A stretch of 21,605 bases of DNA from Deferribacteraceae bacterium UBA6793 (GTDB lineage Bacteria > Chrysiogenota > Deferribacteres > Deferribacterales > Geovibrionaceae), in contig DKFP01000012.1 in assembly GCA_002452405.1 (NCBI GenBank), forward strand, positions 1 through 21,605, in the 5' to 3' direction. The notes below the pieces were generated by a model that saw only the letters and a list, made by a program, of their open reading frames with translations, was not told the DNA's origin and did not search any database. A program made the position numbers and the translations under genes. This document shows, one piece after another, positions 7,413 through 13,704 of this stretch (its first letter is position 1; every line of letters begins with the position of its first letter).

Positions 7413-7537
7413 ATTATTGCTTATAACACTTCGCATTTTTGCGTTGGCGTATGAAGAAAATTGCTCTGATGTATTCAATATACACTGCGAACAATTTTTT
7501 CACCGCCGCCTTAAACTGCTAGGTTCTAAGCAATAAT
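7413..7537. repeat. 125-bp element bounded by an 11-bp perfect inverted repeat
   Basis: ATTATTGCTTA (7413-7423) is the exact inverse of TAAGCAATAAT (7527-7537). The left arm abuts the first copy of a 32-bp direct repeat, and the second copy begins 5 bases beyond the right arm. No coding sequence of credible length fits inside. It could be a small MITE-like insertion, or a structured RNA or 3'-end element of the barrel gene. Confidence 0.6.
7424..7455 (+). repeat. 32-bp direct repeat, copy 1
   Basis: This is identical over 32 bases to 7543-7574. It starts TAACACTTCGC, contains the mini-hairpin CGCATTTTTGCG, and ends GGCGTATGAA. The two copies are offset by 119 bp. Confidence 0.9.
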
Positions 7538-7542
7538 TAATT

Positions 7543-7574
7543 TAACACTTCGCATTTTTGCGTTGGCGTATGAA
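7543..7574 (+). repeat. 32-bp direct repeat, copy 2
   Basis: This is a perfect copy of 7424-7455. It ends exactly where the stem of the bidirectional terminator begins. Confidence 0.9.
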
Positions 7575-7602
7575 AAAAGCCCGTCAAAACAGACGGGCTT
7601 TT
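7575..7602. terminator. Bidirectional intrinsic terminator between the barrel gene and pyc
   Basis: A perfect 11-bp stem (AAAAGCCCGTC 7575-7585, GACGGGCTTTT 7592-7602) has a 6-nt loop. Read on the + strand it ends in Ts; read on the - strand it ends in six Ts (complement of 7573-7578). It therefore serves both converging genes. Confidence 0.92.
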
Positions 7603-7637
7603 CCTATTTTATGCGGCAGACTTGAGCAGTCGATAAA

Positions 7638-10600
7638 TCAGGCAAGGCGTATGAGCAGGTCGCCAGCCTCGATCTTGTCCCCTTCCAGAAGCAGAATGTC
7701 TTCCACAACGGAGTCGATGGCAGCCGCAATTTTGGTCTCCATCTTCATGGCCTCGGTGATAAGCAGGATGTCGCCCTTTTTAACACTGTCGCCTTTTTTC
7801 ACATTCATCTTGGTAATCTTTCCCGGCATTGTCGCGCAGACATCCTTGGGGTCGGATATGTCGCCTTTGGCGTTGGATTTGATTATAGACGCCAGAGTGT
7901 CGTCCTTGACCATTACGGAACGCGGCTGACCGTTCAGCTCGAAATATACTTTCCTGCGCCCTTTTTCGTCCGGTTCGCTGATGTTTATATATCTGATGAT
8001 GAGAGTTTTTCCTTCTTCTATGTCGGCTTCTGTCTCTTCCTCTTTGTGCAGGGGATAGAAAAAGTCTTTCGTATCGAAAACGGAAGCATCGCCGTATTCG
8101 TTGACAAATGTGACATAGTCTTTGAAAACGGCAGGATACAGAGCGTTTGAAATCTGCTCTTCGGGTGTGAAGTTGCGTCCGAATTTGGCTTTCAGTTCTT
8201 CGTGCGCCTTTTCGAAGTCATAATCCTCAAGAAGTTCACCGGGGCGGCAGTCCAGAGGTTTTTCGCCTTTCAGCACGATGCGCTGAAGCTCTTTCGGGAA
8301 CCCGCCGTAAGGCTGTCCCAGCATTCCTTTGAAAAAGGAGACCACGGAATCGGGGAAGTTCAGCGTTTCGCCCTTGGTATAGATGTCGTCAACTGTGAGG
8401 TTGTTGCGCACAAGGAAAAGTGCGAGGTCGCCCACAACCTTTGACGAAGGCGTAACTTTGATTATGTCGCCGAGTTCGGCGTTCACAGCGGTGTACATAT
8501 GGCGGACGTCTTCCCATTTGTCGATGAGACCCATAGCCTCAACCTGTACGATGAGGTTCGAATACTGACCGCCGGGTATCTCGTGGATGTATACTTCTGC
8601 TGTGGAGGCTTTAAGACCGGATTCAAAGGGGAAATAGTATCTGCGCACCCTGTCGAAATAGTCGGATATTTGTTGAGTTGTCGCTTTGTCCAGTGAGGAT
8701 GATTTCGGCTGACCGTCCAGTGCCGCCATGATAGAGTTCATGTTCGGCTGACTGGTGAGCCCGCTCATGGCGCTGACCGCCGCATCGATTATGTCGGCTC
8801 CTGCTTCAAAAGCCATAAGAGCCGCCGCTTCGGCGTTTCCGCTGGTGTTGTGGGTGTGGAAATGGACTGGGAGTCCTGTTTCCTCTTTGATAGCTTTGAT
8901 AAGCGCTTTCGCGGCATAAGGTTTCAGCAACCCGGCCATATCTTTTATGCCTATTATGTCCGTTCCTGCCTCGGAAAGCTCTTTGGCAAGAGATGTGTAA
9001 TATTTAAGTGAATACTTGGTGCGTTTCGGGTCTGTGATGTCACCTGTATAACAGATTGCCGCTTCGGCGATGCGTCCGTGTTTTTTGACCTCCGCTATGG
9101 CGGGTTTCATCTGGTCAACCCAGTTGAAGCAGTCGAATATACGGAACACATCCATTCCGTTTTCGCAGGCGAGTCTGATAAACTCCTTGACCACGTTGTC
9201 GGGATAGTTTGTGTAGCCTACCGCGTTTGATGCGCGCAGAAGCATCTGGAAAAGTACGTTGGGAATACGTTCGCGTAGCTGCGCCAGTCTGTCCCATGGC
9301 GATTCTTTAAGGAATCTGTATGAGACGTCATAGGTTGCTCCGCCCCACATTTCCATGGAAAAGAGCCCGCTCATGTGGTGGGCGTAAACATCCGCAATTT
9401 CGAGCATATCCTTTGTACGCAGACGGGTTGCCAGCAGAGACTGGTGCGCGTCGCGGAAAGTTGTGTCTGTGAACAGCGCCTCTTTTGAGGTGCGCAGGTA
9501 TTTCATAACACCTTCAACGCCTTTGCGGTTAAGGATATCTTTTGTGCCTGTGGGCATGGATGTGCCGAATGGAACCCTCGGCGGGTTTATCGCCGGAAGC
9601 ACCATCCCCTTGTCCAGAACCGAGCCGGACGGGTTGTTTACTATATTGTTCGCGAGGAACTTCAGGGATTTTGTTGCCCTGTCCATGGGTTTTTTGAATT
9701 CAAAAATTTCTTTTGTGTTGTCAACAAATGTTGTTGAGGCTGCACCCGATTTGAATGTCGGATGGTTCAGCACGTTTTGGAGGAAGGGCATGTTCGTTTT
9801 TACCCCTCTGATACGGAACTCACTGAGCGCTCTGACCATTTTCATTACGGACTGGTCGAAAGAGTGGGCGTGGGTGGATACCTTCACCAAGAGGGAGTCA
9901 TAGTGAGGTGATATTTTGGCGTTTGCAAAACCATTACCGGCATCCAACCGCACGCCGAACCCTGTGGCAACTCTGTATGCTTCTATCTCCCCTGTGTCGG
10001 GGAAAAAGTTGTTTTCCGGGTCTTCAGTTGTAACACGGCACTGAATGGCGTATCCGTTCTTGCGGATAGTATTCTGTGTCGCCATGTCTATGTGTGACGA
10101 GCTTAAAGGCTCGCCGGAGCTGACGAATATCTGGCTCTGAACTATGTCGATACCAGTGATGTTCTCTGTGATGGTATGTTCGACCTGAAGCCTGGGGTTG
10201 ACCTCAAGGAAGAAGAAATCCTGGTTTTTATCAACGAGAAACTCTACAGTTGCCGCGTTGACGAGCCTTGAACGTTTACCGATGGTGATTGCCGCGTCGT
10301 ACATTTTGTCCAGAGTGGACTGTGCAACGTTAACGGACGGTGCTATCTCGATGAGCTTCTGGTGACGACGCTGAATGGAGCAGTCCCTTTCGAACAGGTG
10401 GACTATGTTTCCATGCTTGTCCGCGAGCAGCTGAACCTCTATGTGTTTGGGCTGTTCAATGTATTTTTCTATTATGACTTCGCCGTTGCCGAAGGCTTTA
10501 AGCGCTTCGCTGCGGGCGGATTCAAAGTTATCCTCTACGTCCTTTCTGTTGAATGCAACGCGGATTCCACGCCCGCCTCCACCTGCAACAGCCTTTAAAA

Positions 10601-11072
10601 GCACGGGGTAGCCGATGTTTTCGGATGTTGTAATTGCTTCTTCAAGGGTGGGAACAACTCCTGCTGAACCTTCTATAACGGGGATCCCGCATTCTTTTGC
10701 GAGCGTTTTTGCATTCTTTTTATCGCCGAACATATCAATTGTTTCAGGATTGGGTCCTACGAAAATAATGCCGGCATCTTTACATTTCTGGGCGAATACA
10801 GCGTTTTCAGACAGAAAACCGTATCCGGGGTGGATGGCATCCACCTTTTTATGAATTGCTATCTGGATTATTTCGTCCATATTCAGATATGCGGCAACAG
10901 GATCAAGACCTTTGCCTATGAGATACGCTTCGTCCGCCTTGTATCTGTGGAGGGAGTATTTGTCTTCGTCGGAATAGACTGCAACCGTTCTGATACCCAG
11001 CTCGGTGCAGGCTCTGAATGTACGGATGGCTATTTCGCCTCTGTTGGCAGACATAAGTTTTTTAATTCTCAT
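7638..11072 (-). CDS. pyc: Pyruvate carboxylase, single-chain
   Basis: This biotin enzyme converts pyruvate, bicarbonate and ATP to oxaloacetate. At 1144 residues it matches full-length one-polypeptide pyruvate carboxylases. The biotin carboxylase part is at about 1-450: ATP-grasp glycine loop GGGGRGIR at 164-171, ERDCSIQRRHQK at 228-239, EVNPRLQVEHT at 290-300. The carboxyltransferase part is at about 530-800, with DTTFRDAHQSLLATR at 536-550 and the metal-site set D536, K710 (the lysine that is carbamylated in this family), H739 and H741. A PYC tetramerisation/C-terminal region and the biotinyl domain follow, with the biotin lysine K1110 in TEAMKMET. The ATG at 11072 has AGGGAG (complement of 11078-11083) five bases before it and a strong promoter further upstream. 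It is monocistronic by its terminators. It supplies oxaloacetate for gluconeogenesis and the TCA cycle, and so complements the kor genes at the left edge. Confidence 0.97.
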   Translation of the reverse strand: MRIKKLMSANRGEIAIRTFRACTELGIRTVAVYSDEDKYSLHRYKADEAYLIGKGLDPVAAYLNMDEIIQIAIHKKVDAIHPGYGFLSENAVFAQKCKDAGIIFVGPNPETIDMFGDKKNAKTLAKECGIPVIEGSAGVVPTLEEAITTSENIGYPVLLKAVAGGGGRGIRVAFNRKDVEDNFESARSEALKAFGNGEVIIEKYIEQPKHIEVQLLADKHGNIVHLFERDCSIQRRHQKLIEIAPSVNVAQSTLDKMYDAAITIGKRSRLVNAATVEFLVDKNQDFFFLEVNPRLQVEHTITENITGIDIVQSQIFVSSGEPLSSSHIDMATQNTIRKNGYAIQCRVTTEDPENNFFPDTGEIEAYRVATGFGVRLDAGNGFANAKISPHYDSLLVKVSTHAHSFDQSVMKMVRALSEFRIRGVKTNMPFLQNVLNHPTFKSGAASTTFVDNTKEIFEFKKPMDRATKSLKFLANNIVNNPSGSVLDKGMVLPAINPPRVPFGTSMPTGTKDILNRKGVEGVMKYLRTSKEALFTDTTFRDAHQSLLATRLRTKDMLEIADVYAHHMSGLFSMEMWGGATYDVSYRFLKESPWDRLAQLRERIPNVLFQMLLRASNAVGYTNYPDNVVKEFIRLACENGMDVFRIFDCFNWVDQMKPAIAEVKKHGRIAEAAICYTGDITDPKRTKYSLKYYTSLAKELSEAGTDIIGIKDMAGLLKPYAAKALIKAIKEETGLPVHFHTHNTSGNAEAAALMAFEAGADIIDAAVSAMSGLTSQPNMNSIMAALDGQPKSSSLDKATTQQISDYFDRVRRYYFPFESGLKASTAEVYIHEIPGGQYSNLIVQVEAMGLIDKWEDVRHMYTAVNAELGDIIKVTPSSKVVGDLALFLVRNNLTVDDIYTKGETLNFPDSVVSFFKGMLGQPYGGFPKELQRIVLKGEKPLDCRPGELLEDYDFEKAHEELKAKFGRNFTPEEQISNALYPAVFKDYVTFVNEYGDASVFDTKDFFYPLHKEEETEADIEEGKTLIIRYINISEPDEKGRRKVYFELNGQPRSVMVKDDTLASIIKSNAKGDISDPKDVCATMPGKITKMNVKKGDSVKKGDILLITEAMKMETKIAAAIDSVVEDILLLEGDKIEAGDLLIRLA

Positions 11073-11104
11073 ATTTACTCCCTGTTTTTTGTACTTCTGC
11101 TCGG

Positions 11105-11133
11105 ATAATATAACGCAATATCTAAAATGTCAA
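11105..11133 (-). promoter_or_regulatory. sigma70-type promoter of pyc
   Basis: On the - strand TTGACA (11128-11133) is followed after 17 bases by TATTAT (11105-11110). The -35 is perfect and the -10 matches 5 of 6. Transcription would begin about 25 bases before the pyc ATG, so the leader is short and leaves no room for a riboswitch. Confidence 0.8.
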
Positions 11134-11357
11134 TAGTCTAAAATCCCTTTATAATCAAGCATTATATCGCATATCCTCTTTAAACCGTGTTATATACATG
11201 CTTTTCATTTGATAACAGGATTAAAATTATTTTTTATAGTTCAAAATGGGCAGAGTTTTTATTATCTATCTGATTTTTCAATAATGCTTATGTATATTTA
11301 TTAAATATATCTTTTTATAAGTTGTTTATATCTCTATGACAGAAAAACCTATTTGTC
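11134..11357. other. AT-rich divergent spacer between pyc and lolA
   Basis: No gene is visible. The stretch is markedly richer in A and T than the genes on either side and contains a 17-bp palindrome, TATATTTA-T-TAAATATA (11293-11309). That could be a protein-binding site or simply follow from AT richness. Both neighbouring promoters lie at its edges. Confidence 0.55.
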
Positions 11358-11386
11358 TTTACAGAACAAAAGTTTGGTTATATAGT
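11358..11386 (+). promoter_or_regulatory. sigma70-type promoter of the lolA-like gene
   Basis: TTTACA (11358-11363) and TATAGT (11381-11386) are 17 bases apart, each 5 of 6 to consensus. The predicted start is roughly 18 bases before the ATG at 11411, which has GAGGTGA at 11401-11407. Confidence 0.75.
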
Positions 11387-11410
11387 CAGTATTGTTGAAA
11401 GAGGTGACTG

Positions 11411-12004
11411 ATGAAAAAGATAATGCTTATGCTTATGATAATGATTTCCGTTACTGCCTACGCTGAAACGGTTGAAAGTATTCTGGCATCACTGGATAAG
11501 ATAAAAAGCTATTCCGCAGATTTTGTGCAGAAAACAGAGCTTGAAGGCTTCGGCTCCGATACGTATTCAGGCAAACTGTATATCAAAAGCAGAAGCAAGG
11601 CGATGTGGGATTATCAGAAACCCTACAGACAGTTCTATCTTTTTGACTCGAAGATGATGCAGTTTTACGACAGCGAGACCAAACAGCTTATGAAGCAGAA
11701 GCTCGACCCGACGGCAAACGCTTTTATGAGGCTGATGTATAACCCGGCTGATATGAGAAAAGATTTCACTGCGACTTTTAACGACGCTACAGACAGGCTT
11801 ACCCTTACACCGGTTAAAAAGGATTCCGGCATCGGCGCTATAACTTTTACCGTTAAGAACGGCACGATAACCGGCATAACAACAAAAGATCAGAACGGCA
11901 ACAATACCAGCATAGTGCTGACGAATATCAAAACGGATCCCGATATTGCGGACAGCATATTTAACCCCTCAGTCCCCAAGGATACGCAAATATTCACACA
12001 CTGA
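11411..12004 (+). CDS. lolA: LolA-like outer-membrane lipoprotein carrier protein
   Basis: LolA is the periplasmic chaperone that carries lipoproteins from LolCDE to the outer membrane. The 197-residue product has a methionine-rich signal peptide (MKK start, cleavage after AYA at about residue 18). The family pattern follows: an N-terminal helix ETVESILASLDKIKSYSADFVQ, then strands with YSGKLYIKSRSKAMWDYQKP and the YLFDSKMMQFYDSETKQLMKQ block. These match the LolA start of the open beta-sheet sandwich and its central strands. Length is normal. It has its own promoter and its stop codon lies within a terminator-like stem, so it is probably monocistronic. LolCDE and LolB are not in the window. 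A LolA-fold protein of another role is the main alternative. Confidence 0.88.
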   Translation: MKKIMLMLMIMISVTAYAETVESILASLDKIKSYSADFVQKTELEGFGSDTYSGKLYIKSRSKAMWDYQKPYRQFYLFDSKMMQFYDSETKQLMKQKLDPTANAFMRLMYNPADMRKDFTATFNDATDRLTLTPVKKDSGIGAITFTVKNGTITGITTKDQNGNNTSIVLTNIKTDPDIADSIFNPSVPKDTQIFTH

Positions 12005-12048
12005 CGTAGGCGTTTATAACCGTCGCATTGCCGGCGTCAGCTTTTTTT
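12001..12048 (+). terminator. Probable terminator of lolA, stem includes the stop codon
   Basis: CTGACG (12001-12006) pairs with CGTCAG (12035-12040), extended inward by GGC/GCC after a 2-nt mismatch. Seven Ts follow (12042-12048). The TGA stop of lolA (12002-12004) is inside the 5' arm. The loop is long, so confidence is moderate. Confidence 0.55.
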
Positions 12049-12073
12049 CAGAACCCCTCACATACTTCGTATG
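12021..12073 (+). repeat. Copy A of a repeat architecture also seen at the right edge of the window
   Basis: Ordered blocks CGTCG (12021-12025), CGTCAGC (12035-12041), CACATAC (12059-12065) and GTATG (12069-12073) recur in the same order at 21543-21597. Spacings of the first three blocks differ by only one base. The ACATAC-TTC-GTATGT segment is itself a 6-bp hairpin. Confidence 0.5.
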
Positions 12074-12090
12074 TAAGCTCGCAGTCCGTT

Positions 12091-12143
12091 CAAAAAAACC
12101 TTTTGCACTGCTCGGTGCTGATCACCGACAGGGATTCGTGTGC
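12091..12143 (-). terminator. Possible terminator of the abiE operon
   Basis: Read on the - strand, a nested hairpin follows the abiEii stop. The outer GCAC/GTGC pair uses 12105-12108 and 12140-12143. The inner 6-bp stem TCGGTG/CACCGA uses 12112-12117 and 12123-12128. Seven Ts (complement of 12092-12098) come six bases later. The stem is interrupted, so this is tentative. Confidence 0.35.
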
Positions 12144-12149
12144 GCCTTT

Positions 12150-13010
12150 TTATCTTATCTTCGTAAAAATACTTTTAAAGAAGTCTTTTGACCAGATGTC
12201 GGTTTCGGAAGGGTTCTTGAGGAAAGGCATAACCTCTTTTCGGGCTTGTTCAATATCTGTTTTATCCAATGCGGATATGAATAGTGTTTGCAGGTCGTCC
12301 ATTGTAAAGGTTTTTTCCGGCGCCCAGTCGCCTGTTTGAATCATGCGTTTTTTAAGGTGTCGGAGGTTAATTTCGGGATGATTTGCAAGATACCATACGA
12401 GGTCATACCAGTCCCTGCCTTTCACTCTTTTACCCCATCGTCTGAACAGTAAAGCGTGCATTTTTCCTGCGAAAAGATCGGGTAGGCAATATGTTCTAAC
12501 GCTGAAAGGGGTTGGATTTAAAAGATATTTGACTTCTGTGTCAAATGCGGTTGGCGGGTTGGTGTCCACCTCGATTTTAATTTTTATTCTTTGACCGTTG
12601 GGGATTTTGGATATAAGGCTTTCTCCTGCCTCTATGACCAACAGTTCGCTTGCTGTATCTGCTTTCAGGAAAGCAGATTGAATTTGCGATTCAACAGCCT
12701 TGTTTTTCAGTTCCACAGAAATTGTGAATCCATACGCGGAAAGCTCTTTTTCCAGAAACCCGCTGTATTTGTCCATATTAAAACGGTCATCCGGCTCCAG
12801 AAGTGAAAAATCAAGGTCTTCTGAAAATCTGTCCAGACCATATATTATCCTGAGAGCGGTGCCGCCGTAAAATGCTGCGTGTTCAAAGAATTTTCCCCTG
12901 TATAGACCGAGCAGGGCAATCTCCTGCATAATCTCTCGCAAAGCCTGAATATATTCGTCCGTCGTGTTGCAGTGATATTTCTCAAACATCCTTGATACTG
13001 CTTTATTCAC
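12150..13010 (-). CDS. abiEii: AbiEii/AbiGii-family nucleotidyltransferase toxin (type IV TA)
   Basis: This 286-residue protein has the DNA polymerase beta-like nucleotidyltransferase signature of AbiEii toxins. It shows GGTALRIIYG (49-58) followed by SEDLDFS with D65 and D67, a third acidic site in KIEVDTNP (D149), the lysine at 183, and the motif GRDWYDLVWYL (198-208). Related enzymes add nucleotides to tRNA and block growth; AbiE pairs abort phage infection. GTG is the start (minus strand, 13010-13008) with AAGGAG eight bases upstream. It overlaps the end of abiEi by 8 bases, the classic antitoxin-first arrangement. All visible catalytic residues are present, so the toxin looks intact. It converges on lolA, with repeat-like sequence in the 145-bp gap. 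The target RNA cannot be predicted. Confidence 0.92.
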   Translation of the reverse strand: MNKAVSRMFEKYHCNTTDEYIQALREIMQEIALLGLYRGKFFEHAAFYGGTALRIIYGLDRFSEDLDFSLLEPDDRFNMDKYSGFLEKELSAYGFTISVELKNKAVESQIQSAFLKADTASELLVIEAGESLISKIPNGQRIKIKIEVDTNPPTAFDTEVKYLLNPTPFSVRTYCLPDLFAGKMHALLFRRWGKRVKGRDWYDLVWYLANHPEINLRHLKKRMIQTGDWAPEKTFTMDDLQTLFISALDKTDIEQARKEVMPFLKNPSETDIWSKDFFKSIFTKIR

Positions 13011-13620
13011 CCTTAATTCTCCTTACGGCTTCTTTTAAAAATGTGATTTTTGTCATACTATATGTCTCTGCTATTTTATCCAGCTCCGCTGAATCAACGG
13101 ATGAGACATCGGCACGCAGGTTATTTTTCAGGTATTCGATCATACCTGATACAGACCTTATGCCGAGGTTGCTTTCGTATGCAACTTTATCTGCAATAGC
13201 CTTTGCCGGGGTGGCAATATGAAACGAAGATATGATGTCAACACCGACACTGAAAACTTTTTCAGGCACCATTTTGTAAGTGAATAACCCCAGCGGGGTG
13301 TTGAACGAGCGGGTTCTGCCCAATGATGCAGAGGTTACAGTGTTTACTCTCTCCGGTATTATTCCGTAATAACCCAATGCGTATTCAAACGTTATATATG
13401 AAGGACCGTAAAGCATGTTCGCTATGATTTCTCTGGATAGCGGCTTTGTTCTGAATGTCTGGTTAAAAATGTACAGACCCCGACGCAGTTGAATAATTTC
13501 ACCGGATTTCAATAGGCTGGTGACTTTGTCTTTAGGGCTGGCATATTCTTTTAACGCATTCATCAACATCTGATAGTCAAAAATATCCTGCCCGATTCTG
13601 TCACGTAAATTTTGTATCAT
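13003..13620 (-). CDS. abiEi: AbiEi-family antitoxin / transcriptional autorepressor
   Basis: This 205-residue protein is the partner of AbiEii. The N-terminal winged-helix part (about 1-55, ending GEIIQLRRGLYIFN) resembles AbiEi antitoxins. It is followed by the characteristic SYITFEYALGYYGIIPE block, the TSASLGRTRSFNTPLG and FTYKMVPE stretches, and IATPAKAIADKV. In studied AbiE systems this protein neutralises AbiEii without stable complex formation (type IV) and represses its own promoter by binding inverted repeats. No Shine-Dalgarno precedes the ATG at 13620; the promoter predicted just upstream would start transcription at or very near that A, so the mRNA may be leaderless. The stop lies 8 bases inside abiEii. 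The pair lies downstream of the GGDEF-EAL gene in the same orientation but with its own control region. Confidence 0.9.
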   Translation of the reverse strand: MIQNLRDRIGQDIFDYQMLMNALKEYASPKDKVTSLLKSGEIIQLRRGLYIFNQTFRTKPLSREIIANMLYGPSYITFEYALGYYGIIPERVNTVTSASLGRTRSFNTPLGLFTYKMVPEKVFSVGVDIISSFHIATPAKAIADKVAYESNLGIRSVSGMIEYLKNNLRADVSSVDSAELDKIAETYSMTKITFLKEAVRRIKGE

Positions 13621-13621
13621 A

Positions 13622-13690
13622 ATTATATTATGTCATATTTTGCAGGCTATGTCGAGAAATATTCGAGTTGCTATGCAGAATACGACATGA
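13622..13690 (-). promoter_or_regulatory. abiE promoter overlaid by an imperfect 17-bp inverted repeat
   Basis: On the - strand TCGACA (13650-13655) and CATAAT (13627-13632) are 17 bases apart, each 5 of 6 to consensus. An alternative TATAAT is at 13622-13627. The arms 13628-13644 and 13674-13690 are inverted copies with 14 of 17 matches. The proximal arm covers the -10 and spacer; the distal arm lies upstream of the -35. This is the geometry expected of an autorepressor site. Confidence 0.65.
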
Positions 13691-13704
13691 CGGTCGGTAG
13701 TATT

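Noticed and set aside
7424..7574. Two identical 32-bp repeats as a minimal CRISPR array
   Set aside because: Only two copies exist, the gap is 87 bases rather than a usual spacer length, no cas gene is near, and the second copy runs directly into a terminator.
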